A DNA stretch of 64,000 bases from JAANXG01 sp963731035 (lineage in GTDB: Bacteria; Pseudomonadota; Gammaproteobacteria; Arenicellales; JAANXG01). The position numbers and the translations under genes were made by a program. Positions 16,873 through 25,423 of the stretch are shown here, in pieces; the stretch's first letter is position 1, and the number at the start of each line of letters is the position of its first letter. The DNA is taken from assembly GCA_963731035.1 (NCBI GenBank), contig CAVSUY010000015.1:1-64000 (forward strand), in the 5' to 3' direction. Below the pieces are notes generated by a model that worked only from the letters and a program-made list of their open reading frames with translations, made no database searches and was not told the origin of the DNA.

Positions 16873-18063
16873 ATGATCGAAGGCCTGTTCCAGCTGCCCT
16901 GGTGGGGCTATGTAGTGGTGGCCCTGATCTACACCCAGATCACCATTGCGGCGGTAACCCTGTACCTGCACCGCTGCCAAACCCATCGCGCCCTGGACCT
17001 GCACCCCGTCGTCAGTCATTTCTTCAGGTTCTGGCTCTGGATCAGCACCAGCATGGTCACCAAGGAATGGGTGGCGATCCACCGCAAGCATCACGCCAAC
17101 GTCGAGACCGCCAACGATCCCCACAGCCCCCAGGTCCATGGCATAAGTAAAGTGCTGTGGCTGGGCGCCGTGCTGTATCACCGCGAAGCCGCCAACCGGG
17201 AGACCCTGGAGCAGTATGGCAACGGCACCCCCAATGACTGGCTGGAGCGCCGGGTCTATTCCCCGCTCAGAAACGTCGGTATCGGATCGATGCTCGCCGT
17301 CAACGTATTGCTGTTCGGTTTTCTGGCGGGGCCCCTCATCTGGGCCGTGCAGATGCTGTGGATCCCCTTCTGGGCAGCCGGCGTCATCAACGGCATCGGG
17401 CACTACTGGGGCTATCGCAACTTCGAGGTGCCGGACGCCAGCAAGAATATCGTACCCTGGGGCCTGATCATCGGGGGCGAAGAGCTGCACAACAACCACC
17501 ACGCCTACGCCAGCTCGGCCAAGTTCTCCAACAAGAAGTGGGAAATCGATATCGGCTGGCTGTACATCCGCATCCTCAGCAGCCTGGGCCTGGCGCGGGT
17601 GCGCCGCACGGTTCCCGAGCTGGTGGAGGTGGACGAGAAGCAGCAATTCGATATAGAGAGCGTACGCGCCCTGGTGAATACCCGCTTCCAGATCATGGCC
17701 AATTTCATCAAGGAGGTGGTGCACGACGTGCACAAGCAGGAAATCAGGGAACTGACCCAGGCCGGAAACCAGGAGCAGCTCTCGGTGGTGAAACGGGCGC
17801 GGATACTCATGACCCGGGAGAGCCGGCTGCTGAGCGACCGGGCCCGGGCGCAGCTATCCGACGTGCTGAAGCTGAGCCCCCGGCTCAACAAGGTTTACCT
17901 GATGAAGCAGCGGCTGCAGGAGATCTGGTCCAGCCACGCCCAAAGCCAGGAGAAGATTCTGCACGCACTGGAGGAATGGTGCCGAACGGCCGAAGCCTCG
18001 GGCATCGAGGCGCTGCATCAGTTCTCGCAGCGGTTACGGCGGTACGAGTTGGCGGCGACCTAG
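16873..18063 (+). CDS. Acyl desaturase (delta-9 acyl-CoA/lipid type)
   Basis: A 396-residue membrane di-iron enzyme that inserts a double bond into fatty acyl chains using O2. The three histidine boxes are in place: His33-X4-His38, HRKHH at 70-74 and HNNHH at 206-210, plus the extra His177 in NGIGHYWGYR. Four predicted helices surround the boxes. The C-terminal 140 residues (about 255-396) are a charged helical extension without membrane segments. An oxygen-dependent desaturase beside a low-oxygen regulon suggests control of membrane fluidity in air, but no regulatory site was confirmed upstream. Confidence 0.92.
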   Translation: MIEGLFQLPWWGYVVVALIYTQITIAAVTLYLHRCQTHRALDLHPVVSHFFRFWLWISTSMVTKEWVAIHRKHHANVETANDPHSPQVHGISKVLWLGAVLYHREAANRETLEQYGNGTPNDWLERRVYSPLRNVGIGSMLAVNVLLFGFLAGPLIWAVQMLWIPFWAAGVINGIGHYWGYRNFEVPDASKNIVPWGLIIGGEELHNNHHAYASSAKFSNKKWEIDIGWLYIRILSSLGLARVRRTVPELVEVDEKQQFDIESVRALVNTRFQIMANFIKEVVHDVHKQEIRELTQAGNQEQLSVVKRARILMTRESRLLSDRARAQLSDVLKLSPRLNKVYLMKQRLQEIWSSHAQSQEKILHALEEWCRTAEASGIEALHQFSQRLRRYELAAT

Positions 18064-18076
18064 CGCTTCATCACCA

Positions 18077-18157
18077 ATCGCGGCTGAAGCCGCTCCTACA
18101 ATCCGTTGTTTATCGCGGTGCTGATCCACGGATTGTAGGAGCGGCTTCAGCCGCGAT
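18077..18157. repeat. REP-type inverted pair, second copy
   Basis: Copies at 18077-18102 and 18132-18157 face each other, each containing CGGCTGAAGCCGCTCCTACA or its complement. The pair repeats the structure at 7460-7541 and again sits between two convergent genes (desaturase and HNH protein). A strongly degraded half may lie near 47318-47342. Confidence 0.92.
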
Positions 18158-18191
18158 TACCCAAGTTCGCCGGGAGCGGGATCCGACCGAC

Positions 18192-18797
18192 CTACATCTT
18201 CAGCTTCTGGCTGATGCGCTGGTGCAGCGGGCTGTTCCGCGGCACATGCGCCAGCAGGAACTGCATCTGGTCCGCCAGCACCCGCCTGCCACGGAGATAG
18301 ACGTATTCGGCGTGGGTGGGAACGAAGGGAATAGCCAGCAGCTTCATGCCCGCCTGCTCCGGAGTACGCCCGGCCTTGTGGTTGTTGCACCGCTTGCAGG
18401 CCGTCACCACGTTTTTCCAATCATCCATGCCCCCCATACTTAACGGCTTGACGTGGTCCCGGGACAGTTCACGGGCGGAAAACTGTTGTCCGCAGTACAG
18501 GCACAGGCGGCCGTCCCGGGCGAACAATGCCCCGTTGCTGAGCGGCGGCGAGTACAGGCGATTGGCCTTAGTGGCGGCATGGCTGTGTCCGCGGGTCGCT
18601 ATGATCGAGTTGACCTCCACCACGCTGCGCCTGCGGGACAAGGCGTTTATACCCCCGAATACCTTGTAAATCAGGGTTCCGCAGGCGTACTCAACCTGGT
18701 CCAGATAGTACAACCGGACCGCCTCGCGGTAGTCGATCCACTCGAGCGGCATGCCCGCGATATCCGTCCGAAGCACCTGATGATCGAGACTGTACAT
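18192..18797 (-). CDS. HNH endonuclease family protein
   Basis: A 201-residue protein with an HNH/McrA-like fold. CLYCGQ and ACKRCNNHK supply the two zinc-binding Cys pairs, and LSRDHVKPLSMGG supplies the catalytic His-containing strand (about residue 115). The N-terminal 80 residues carry no recognised domain. Similar single-copy HNH proteins are widespread in gammaproteobacteria, so this need not be a mobile or defence gene. Orientation is away from fnr; the 242-bp divergent gap holds the FNR-box promoter of fnr. Confidence 0.85.
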   Translation of the reverse strand: MYSLDHQVLRTDIAGMPLEWIDYREAVRLYYLDQVEYACGTLIYKVFGGINALSRRRSVVEVNSIIATRGHSHAATKANRLYSPPLSNGALFARDGRLCLYCGQQFSARELSRDHVKPLSMGGMDDWKNVVTACKRCNNHKAGRTPEQAGMKLLAIPFVPTHAEYVYLRGRRVLADQMQFLLAHVPRNSPLHQRISQKLKM

Positions 18798-19007
18798 TCG
18801 ACTGATTCAACCCGTCCCGACGTTCAGACCGACGATCGGTCGACGTCGCTGCGCGGCATTAAAGCAAAAATTCCACTACAAAACCATGGCAAAACCGGCG
18901 CCCCGCGCGGTCCGGCCTTGTCCCGGCCCCAATCCGCGCCGCCCGGGAGCCGGTGATCCCTTTGCGTGAAAGTACGTATTCCCGGCGCGGTGGCTACCCC
19001 TATACAG

Positions 19008-19021
19008 TTGACTAAAATCAA
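19008..19021 (+). promoter_or_regulatory. FNR/ANR box upstream of fnr
   Basis: TTGACTAAAATCAA matches TTGAT-N4-ATCAA with one difference. It lies 18 bp before the fnr ATG, close enough to overlap the promoter or leader, so negative autoregulation is plausible. Confidence 0.75.
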
Positions 19022-19039
19022 CCGATAGAGTGCGCTCCG

Positions 19040-19801
19040 ATGAGACAACGCAATGTTTTGAGTTTCCCGGACCGGCCCGGCACCTGCAGCGACTGCGCCA
19101 GAGTCGCGACCTGCCTGGGACTCGGCTTCGAAGACGGCGATCCGTCGTCGCTGCTGGATCTGGAGGTGCGCTCGCGCGTCCTGCGCAAGCACGAGAAGTT
19201 CATCAACGACGGCGACCGGTTCCATGCGCTGTACGTGGTGCGTTCCGGCGCCATCAAGACCTTCAAGACGACGGAAACCGGCGAAGAACAGATCATCGAC
19301 TTCTGCCTGCCCGGCGACGTGATCGGGCTCGACGCTATTCACTCCGGTCGCTTGAATTGCCACGCGATAGCCCTGGACACCAGCAGCGTCTGCACCCTGG
19401 AGTTCGGGGAGGTCGAACGGCTGTGCGAGAAATCGGCGGCTTTCCGGCGGGCGTTCTTCAGACGTCTGAGCGCCAGCATACTGCGCAACGAGAATTTCCT
19501 CGTCACCATGGGTACGCGCGACGCCTACCAGCGCCTGGCGGCGTTTCTGGTAACGCTGTTGGAGTACTACGGCAGTCACGGGTACTCGCGAATTGAATTC
19601 GTGCTGCCCATGAGCCGCGCCGACATAGCGGACTATCTGAACCTCGCGGTGGAAACCGTCAGCCGCCTGTTTTCGCGCCTGCAATCGGAGAACTGCGTTC
19701 AGATCAAGAGAAGCTCGGTATCGATCATGAACCTCGACGGGTTGTACGGGGCGGCCGGAATGACGCTGCCGGATACCCGGCTCCGCGCCAGCATGCAGTA
19801 G
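19040..19801 (+). CDS. fnr: FNR/ANR-type oxygen-sensing transcription regulator
   Basis: A 253-residue Crp-family regulator. It has all four iron-sulfur cysteines of FNR: Cys16, Cys19 and Cys25 (CX2CX5C, as in E. coli 20/23/29) and Cys118 in SSVCTLEF (E. coli 122). The cyclic-nucleotide-like barrel spans about 35-150. The recognition helix reads AVETVSRLFSRLQ, with the E..SR pattern that reads TTGAT half sites. It therefore should bind a [4Fe-4S] cluster and activate genes without oxygen. The four matching boxes in this window (near 19008, 22554, 29298 and 38401) are its likely targets. It is followed at 15 bp by ccoI. Confidence 0.95.
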   Translation: MRQRNVLSFPDRPGTCSDCARVATCLGLGFEDGDPSSLLDLEVRSRVLRKHEKFINDGDRFHALYVVRSGAIKTFKTTETGEEQIIDFCLPGDVIGLDAIHSGRLNCHAIALDTSSVCTLEFGEVERLCEKSAAFRRAFFRRLSASILRNENFLVTMGTRDAYQRLAAFLVTLLEYYGSHGYSRIEFVLPMSRADIADYLNLAVETVSRLFSRLQSENCVQIKRSSVSIMNLDGLYGAAGMTLPDTRLRASMQ

Positions 19802-19816
19802 AATCCGAAGCACATC

Positions 19817-22300
19817 ATGCTCAACCGGCCCGTGGCCGGAACCGTACCCGTGACTGAGTGTTTTCACTGCGGGCTCCCGGTGCCGAAAGGCGTCGAGATT
19901 TTGGTACCAATAAACGGTGCCGAACGGGCGATGTGCTGTCACGGATGTGAAGCCGTCGCCCGGACGATCGTGGACGCCGGGCTCGCTGACTTCTATGACC
20001 GCCGCTCCGCCAAACCCCTGGCGCGCGCCGAGACGGTGCCGGAGTTCCTGAGCGCCGCGTCCGCCTACGACAACCCCGCCATCCAGGGAAAGTACGTCGA
20101 GGACCGGGACGGCGCCGCGAGACATGTTTCCCTGATCGTGGACGGCATCAACTGCGCAGCCTGCGCCTGGCTTATTGAGCGGCGGCTGAAGGAGACGCCG
20201 GGCATCACCGATGCCTACGTCAACTACAGCACTCACAGAGCCGCGCTGTCTTGGAACCCGGACCGTATCAGACTTTCCGAAATCCTCCGGCGCATCGGGG
20301 CGATTGGATACCGCGCGCAGCCCTATGATCCGACGGTGCACGAGGATCTCGCGCGCCGGGAAACCAAGGCTTTCCTCCTGCGCATGGGCATTACCGGGGC
20401 TCTGGGAATGCAGGTCATGATGATCGCCACGGCGATGTATTTCGGAGACAGTGGCGGCATCGATCAGGGATACAGAGGATTGTTCAGATGGCTGAGCCTG
20501 TTCCTGACGATTCCCATCATCGTCTACTGTGCGCTGCCTTTCTTCCACGGTGCGCTTCGGGACCTGGGCAACCGCAGCCTCGGCATGGACGTGCCGGTAT
20601 CCCTGGGACTGGGCGTCGCTTTCCTCGGCAGCGTCTGGAACACCTGGACGGGGACCGGCAGCGTGTACTACGACTCCGTTGCCATGTTCGTATTCCTGCT
20701 GTTGTGCGCGCGCTTCCTTGAGACTCGCGCCCGGCACCGGAGCATCGCCACCATCGAAGGCCTGACGCTGTCGACGCCCGACCTCGCTGAGAGGCGCGAT
20801 CGATCCGGACAGTGGTGCGCAGTGTCCGCCTCCGAACTGTCGCCCGGCGATGTCGTCCGTGTGCGGCCCGGCAACGGCTTTCCCGCCGACGGCATCATCC
20901 TGGAGGGTGCGACCTCGGCCAACGAGTCGCTGCTGACCGGCGAGTCGACGCCGGTGGCGAAGGACACCGGCAGCGAAGTCCTGGCAGGCTCGGTCAACGT
21001 CGATCAGCCCGTCGTCGTGGAGGTTTCCCGGGCCCGGTCCGGTTCGATCATTTCCCAGATCGTGCGCCTCACGGAGAAAGCCCAGAGCTACAAGCCCCGG
21101 CTGGCCCTGGCAGCGGACCGGGCCGCCAGCTGGTTCATCGGCGGCGTCCTGGTGCTGGCGGTGGCAGCCGGCATTTACTGGTTTATCCGCGGCGACGCGG
21201 ACTGGCTGGCGGTCGTGGTGTCGATACTCGTGGTGACCTGCCCCTGCGCTCTCTCCCTGGCCACGCCCGCGGCGCTCACCTCGGCGGTGAACGCCTTGAC
21301 CGGACAATCCGTGGTGCCGGTCTCGAGCGACGCCCTCGAATCTCTGGCCCGGGTAGACACGCTGATGATGGACAAAACCGGCACCCTCACCGAAGGTAAA
21401 CTCAGCATCAAGGACATCGACTGTTTCGGCGACATGGCCCGCGATCGGGTCCTGGGCATCGCCGCCGCGTTGAATCACAGCTCACGCCATCCCGTCGCCC
21501 GGGCGATATGCCGCTGCTGGCCGGGACCCGTGCCGGCCCTGTCCGCGCCGCAGCATGGCGTCGGAGGCGTCAACGGCGTCGTGGACGGTACCCGCTACTA
21601 CATTGGCAACGCCGAATACGTCGGCGCCCACACCCGCACCCGGCCGTCATTCGACGGGACGAACACCTGCTCCTGGCTGGCCGACGACGAACGACTGTTG
21701 GCGCGCATCGAGTTGGAAGACCGTTTGCGGGTGGAGGCGCGGCCGATGCTGGAAGCCATCCGCCGGCGCGGCATAGATGTGTACCTGTGCTCCGGCGACC
21801 ATGCGGCGGCAGTGAAGGAAATCGCGCGGCAGCTCGGAATTCGCCGGTGGTCCGGCGACATGACTCCGTCGCGGAAACTGGAGATGCTGCGGACTCTTCA
21901 GCACCAGGGCCGCAGAGTCGCGGCGGTCGGAGACGGCACCAACGACGCGCCGTTCCTGTCCGCGGCCGACGTATCCATCTCCATGGCCGGGGGCGCCGAC
22001 CTGGCCCGGGTCAACGCGGACATGGTGCTCATGTCCGACACGCTCCTCGCGATTCCAAAGGCCATCCGGATCGCCCACCGGACGCGGCGGATCATCCACC
22101 AGAACATCGCCTGGGCGGTGGGCTACAACCTGATTGCGGTCCCGGCCGCGGCCGCGGGCGCGGTGCCCCCCTGGCTCGCGGCGATCGGGATGTCCCTGAG
22201 CTCGCTGATCGTCGTTACCAATGCCCTGCGATTGAACGTCGAACGCCGCAAGGGCCGCGACGGACAGGTCCAGCCCGCGCTGGCCGCGGCGGCCGGCTGA
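19817..22300 (+). CDS. ccoI: Copper P1B-ATPase for cbb3 oxidase assembly
   Basis: An 827-residue CcoI/FixI-type pump. The N-terminus has CFHCGLP and CCHGCEAV, cysteine motifs typical of CcoI, then an HMA domain with INCAACAW (about 112). The channel motif CPCALSLATP, phosphorylation motif DKTGTLTEG and hinge GDGTNDAPFL are intact. This subgroup exports Cu(I) slowly into the periplasm to supply CuB of the cbb3 oxidase. Its place beside fnr and ccoS, away from ccoNOQP, is seen in several gammaproteobacteria. Confidence 0.94.
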   Translation: MLNRPVAGTVPVTECFHCGLPVPKGVEILVPINGAERAMCCHGCEAVARTIVDAGLADFYDRRSAKPLARAETVPEFLSAASAYDNPAIQGKYVEDRDGAARHVSLIVDGINCAACAWLIERRLKETPGITDAYVNYSTHRAALSWNPDRIRLSEILRRIGAIGYRAQPYDPTVHEDLARRETKAFLLRMGITGALGMQVMMIATAMYFGDSGGIDQGYRGLFRWLSLFLTIPIIVYCALPFFHGALRDLGNRSLGMDVPVSLGLGVAFLGSVWNTWTGTGSVYYDSVAMFVFLLLCARFLETRARHRSIATIEGLTLSTPDLAERRDRSGQWCAVSASELSPGDVVRVRPGNGFPADGIILEGATSANESLLTGESTPVAKDTGSEVLAGSVNVDQPVVVEVSRARSGSIISQIVRLTEKAQSYKPRLALAADRAASWFIGGVLVLAVAAGIYWFIRGDADWLAVVVSILVVTCPCALSLATPAALTSAVNALTGQSVVPVSSDALESLARVDTLMMDKTGTLTEGKLSIKDIDCFGDMARDRVLGIAAALNHSSRHPVARAICRCWPGPVPALSAPQHGVGGVNGVVDGTRYYIGNAEYVGAHTRTRPSFDGTNTCSWLADDERLLARIELEDRLRVEARPMLEAIRRRGIDVYLCSGDHAAAVKEIARQLGIRRWSGDMTPSRKLEMLRTLQHQGRRVAAVGDGTNDAPFLSAADVSISMAGGADLARVNADMVLMSDTLLAIPKAIRIAHRTRRIIHQNIAWAVGYNLIAVPAAAAGAVPPWLAAIGMSLSSLIVVTNALRLNVERRKGRDGQVQPALAAAAG

Positions 22301-22301
22301 T

Positions 22302-22502
22302 ATGGAGATCATCTACCTGTTGATCCCGCTGTCCCTGGCCTTGGTCGCCGTCATCGTGGGCTTTGTCATCTGGGCGGTGAAGAGTGGCCAGTTCGAGGAC
22401 CTGGACCGCCCCGCTCACGCCATCCTCGACGATGACGACGGTATCCGGCGGGCCAGCGCGCAGCCGGCTACCAAGAAGACCGACCGTCCGAACGACCCCT
22501 GA
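22302..22502 (+). CDS. ccoS: cbb3 oxidase maturation protein CcoS
   Basis: A 66-residue protein with one N-terminal membrane helix (IIYLLIPLSLALVAVIVGFV, residues 3-22) followed by the CcoS signature WAVKSGQFEDLDRPAHAIL. CcoS is needed for cofactor insertion into the cbb3 oxidase. It starts 1 bp after the ccoI stop and is certainly in the same transcript. Confidence 0.94.
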   Translation: MEIIYLLIPLSLALVAVIVGFVIWAVKSGQFEDLDRPAHAILDDDDGIRRASAQPATKKTDRPNDP

Positions 22503-22553
22503 GTAGTCAGGAGCGGCCCATGCTCCTCCCGGCTTTGACCTGGGCCGGTGATC

Positions 22554-22567
22554 TTGATTAAAGTCAA
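22554..22567 (+). promoter_or_regulatory. FNR/ANR box upstream of fixL
   Basis: TTGATTAAAGTCAA fits TTGAT-N4-RTCAA. It is in the 210-bp gap between ccoS and the sensor kinase, 146 bp before the kinase ATG. It could activate fixLJ under low oxygen, linking the two oxygen sensors. Confidence 0.75.
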
Positions 22568-22712
22568 CCATCGGCTGATTTACGGGCTTCGCTCTGAACA
22601 CGAAACACTGCTGCGCAAGCGTGCAAGCGCAACGGACCGATACCCGGACAACCGATTCACATAGCGGCTTCCAGGAGGACGCCGCGGGCACGATCATGGT
22701 GACACTCCAGGT

Positions 22713-24269
22713 ATGACGGGCAAGGACCGAAAACGGCGAACGACTGGAAACGTCGCTGGGCTGACGCCACAACGGGTCAACTCCAGCACGGTTTCGCAAG
22801 TCGTTTTCGATCTCTTCGATGACGACCAGATGGTGGTCATGGAACTGGATGCGGACTGCCGGATCGTGAGGTGCAATATCGGGGTAGCCGCCGGGACCGG
22901 CTACACGGTCGAGGAGTTGACGAACCGATTTCCCCCGGACCTGCTCGGCGAACTCCCCATCAGCACCGGGCGACACTCGCACCCCCGTCCCGCCGCGTCG
23001 GCGTCCTATGTATGCACCGAAAAGGAACAATGGCGGTGCAAAGACGGCGGCTGCTGCACGATTCACTGGCACAAACTGTGGAGCTACCGAGACCGGCCGG
23101 GATACCTGAAGCTGGGCTCGTACGTCCGCCAGAGCGAGGACACGTTCGCTGACGATGCAGCCGGCCGGGATCAGCTCGATGCCTATCTCCAAGCAGCACC
23201 GGACTCGATCATCACCATCAGCGACCGCGGCCGAATGGTATCGGTGAATCCCGCCACCGAGCGTCTGTTCGGATACCGGCGCTCGGCGCTGCTGGGGCGC
23301 AATGTCTCCATGCTGATGCCCAAGCCGGAGGGGGATCGGCACGATACGTATATCGGGCACTACCTGGAAACGGGAGAAGCCCGGGTTATCGGCATCGGCC
23401 GGACGATCACCGCACGCCGCAAGGACGGCTCCACGTTTCCCGCGCGACTTTCTGTGTGCGAGTTTGAGTCCCACGGGCGCAGGTTCTTCACCGGCATGCT
23501 GCACGACATCACCGAGCGCCTCGAGGCCGAGGAACAGAAGAGGGCCATGTTCGCCGAACACGCTCACGCTTCGCGCGTAGTCGCACTGGGAGAGATGGCA
23601 TCGAGCATCGCCCACGAAATCAATCAGCCCCTCGCGGCGATCGTCAGCTTCGCGGACGCTTCGCGAAAATTCATCGAAGCCGGCGCTGGTGACATGGAAA
23701 CCCTGGACCACGCGCTGCAGCAGATATCGGAGCAGGGGCAAAGGGCCGGCGAGATCATTCGTCGTCTCAGGCAATTCGTCAAGAAGAAGGAGCCCGATCA
23801 CAGCACCGTGGACGTGAACGAGCTCATTCAGGCCGCCGCAGAGCTCACGCTACACGATGCAGAGCGCTACGGCATTTCGTTGAAATTCGAGCTCCATCCC
23901 GAACCCCTGACCGCGCTCGTGGACCGCCTTCAGATCGAGCAGTTGGTCCTGAACCTCATCCGAAACAGTCTCGAAGCGATAAACGAAACGGGCGAGACCG
24001 ACGGGACCATCACCATCCGCAGTCGAGCCAACGGCGGGAGCGTGGAGGTGGCGGTATCGGACAACGGCCCCGGTATCAAATTGTCCGAGCCACCAAGAGT
24101 CTTCGACCCGTTCTACACCACTAAGAAGAAAGGCACCGGCCTCGGGCTGTCCATCAGCCGGTCCATAGCGGAAGCCCACGGCGGAACCCTGAGCTTCGAA
24201 CCCAACAAGCACCGGGGTGTCACGTTTTTGTTGACGCTACCCACCGACACCGGCAGCGGAGCACCGTGA
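22713..24269 (+). CDS. fixL: FixL-like haem-PAS oxygen sensor histidine kinase
   Basis: A 518-residue soluble kinase. An N-terminal PAS-like domain (about 25-140) precedes a second PAS (about 150-270) that closely follows the FixL haem domain. His210 in GDRHDTYI is at the place of the proximal haem ligand (His200 in Bradyrhizobium FixL), and Arg230 in VIGIGR matches the oxygen-contacting Arg220. HisKA follows with His301 in SIAHEINQP, then the ATPase with NLIRNSLEA, DNGPGI and GTGLGLS. No membrane helices are seen, unlike Sinorhizobium FixL. It should autophosphorylate when oxygen leaves the haem and pass phosphate to FixJ, whose gene overlaps by 4 bp. Confidence 0.9.
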   Translation: MTGKDRKRRTTGNVAGLTPQRVNSSTVSQVVFDLFDDDQMVVMELDADCRIVRCNIGVAAGTGYTVEELTNRFPPDLLGELPISTGRHSHPRPAASASYVCTEKEQWRCKDGGCCTIHWHKLWSYRDRPGYLKLGSYVRQSEDTFADDAAGRDQLDAYLQAAPDSIITISDRGRMVSVNPATERLFGYRRSALLGRNVSMLMPKPEGDRHDTYIGHYLETGEARVIGIGRTITARRKDGSTFPARLSVCEFESHGRRFFTGMLHDITERLEAEEQKRAMFAEHAHASRVVALGEMASSIAHEINQPLAAIVSFADASRKFIEAGAGDMETLDHALQQISEQGQRAGEIIRRLRQFVKKKEPDHSTVDVNELIQAAAELTLHDAERYGISLKFELHPEPLTALVDRLQIEQLVLNLIRNSLEAINETGETDGTITIRSRANGGSVEVAVSDNGPGIKLSEPPRVFDPFYTTKKKGTGLGLSISRSIAEAHGGTLSFEPNKHRGVTFLLTLPTDTGSGAP

Positions 24270-24904
24270 CCGAGCCGCGGAGCACGGTGTTCGTTGTCGA
24301 CGATGATGAGGCCATCCGGAGCGGCCTGTCGCTGCTGCTTCGAAGCTATTCCTATCGACCCGAATCCTTCCCCTCAGGTCAGGCATTCCTGGCACGCTGC
24401 GAGCAAACGATGCCAAAACGATTCATGGCCATCTTCGACCTGAGCATGCCCGGAATGGATGGTCTGAGGCTCCAGAACGAGCTGCAACGCAGGGGCATCG
24501 ACGTACCTATCGTCTTTCTCAGCGGCGGCGGAGACATACCGGCGGCGGTAAACGCGGTCCGGCAGGGTGCCGTGGATTTCATCGAGAAGCCCATCGACAG
24601 CGCTATCCTGATCGACAGGATAGAGAAGGCCCTTAACCTGCAAGAGAGCCGAAACACGAACGCCGCGGCGCAAGACGGGTTCCAGGTCCGGCTGGAGTCT
24701 CTGACCCCTCGTGAGCGGGAAGTGCTCGAGAGCATTGCCGACGGCAGGACCAGCAAAGCTACTGCGTCCTCGCTCGGAATCAGCGAACGCACCATCGAGC
24801 TTCACCGGTCCCGGATCCTGAAGAAGATGGGGACACGCAACTCGGCCGAGCTGCTCAACCTCGTAATCCCCAATCTCCGGCCCCGGAAAGACCCAGGCAA
24901 GTGA
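24266..24904 (+). CDS. fixJ: FixJ-type response regulator
   Basis: A 212-residue regulator starting at GTG 24266 (GTGA overlap with fixL). The receiver has the acid pocket VVDDDEA, phospho-acceptor Asp58 (IFDLSMPGMDG) and Lys108 (IEKPID). The C-terminal LuxR/NarL-type helix-turn-helix (about 145-205) contains LTPREREVLESIADG and ISERTIELHRSRILKKM. It is the cognate partner of the FixL-like kinase. In alphaproteobacteria FixJ drives fixK; here fnr and the cbb3 genes are the obvious candidate targets. Confidence 0.93.
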   Translation: MTEPRSTVFVVDDDEAIRSGLSLLLRSYSYRPESFPSGQAFLARCEQTMPKRFMAIFDLSMPGMDGLRLQNELQRRGIDVPIVFLSGGGDIPAAVNAVRQGAVDFIEKPIDSAILIDRIEKALNLQESRNTNAAAQDGFQVRLESLTPREREVLESIADGRTSKATASSLGISERTIELHRSRILKKMGTRNSAELLNLVIPNLRPRKDPGK

Positions 24905-24920
24905 CCTGTATCATGGACTT

Positions 24921-25418
24921 GTGCGTTCGGCGGTGCTGTTATCGTGCGCGGGCGACGTGCCCTTTCATGAAGCCACTGCAGTGATACAACCTGATCCGGC
25001 TCTGTACGAGCTGCAAATCGCGCTTGTCGTCGGCGACGACGCCTTGCGTTCCGCAATACGCATGCTGCTGACCGTTTCCGGTGCCCTGGTCACGGAATAC
25101 GGGACCGCCAAGGGGTATCTGGAGTCAGCGCAGACCCCAGGGCGGTGCCTGGTAATAGACTGTCAACTGCCGGATATGCCGCGGCGCTGGCTGCGAGACC
25201 AGATCGCGCACCTCGGCCGGCACACCCCGATCGTCGTGGTGACGGCATATCCGGAGGAATTCGAGCCTGTCCGGACCACGCATGAAAATATCTGCGTGAT
25301 TCACAAACCCTTCGACGGAAGTCATTTCATTCAGTCGGTGGCAGACACCATCCGCACCTCGGCAGGCGATTACGGCGCGCAGGCCGATCAGCAGGATCTG
25401 CACACACCCACGTCCTGA
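24921..25418 (+). CDS. Stand-alone receiver-domain protein
   Basis: A 165-residue protein whose middle (about 31-150) is a response-regulator receiver without output domain. VVGDDALRSAIRMLL gives the acid pair, Asp80 in VIDCQLPDM the likely acceptor, and Lys129 in VIHKPFDG the conserved lysine. The GTG at 24921 is the longest start; later GTG codons would remove up to about 20 residues. It follows fixJ by 16 bp and resembles FixJ receivers, so it may compete for phosphate from FixL, as FixT-like or phosphate-sink proteins do elsewhere. That role is inference. Confidence 0.75.
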   Translation: MRSAVLLSCAGDVPFHEATAVIQPDPALYELQIALVVGDDALRSAIRMLLTVSGALVTEYGTAKGYLESAQTPGRCLVIDCQLPDMPRRWLRDQIAHLGRHTPIVVVTAYPEEFEPVRTTHENICVIHKPFDGSHFIQSVADTIRTSAGDYGAQADQQDLHTPTS

Positions 25419-25423
25419 GGGAA

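Noticed and set aside
7460..18157. REP pairs as a CRISPR or phage attachment site
   Set aside because: There are only two inverted copies per locus, no spacer array and no integrase; they are ordinary REP elements.
18824..23801. Minus-strand open frames of 884 and 528 codons
   Set aside because: They lie antisense to fnr, ccoI, ccoS and fixL, all of which have convincing motifs.
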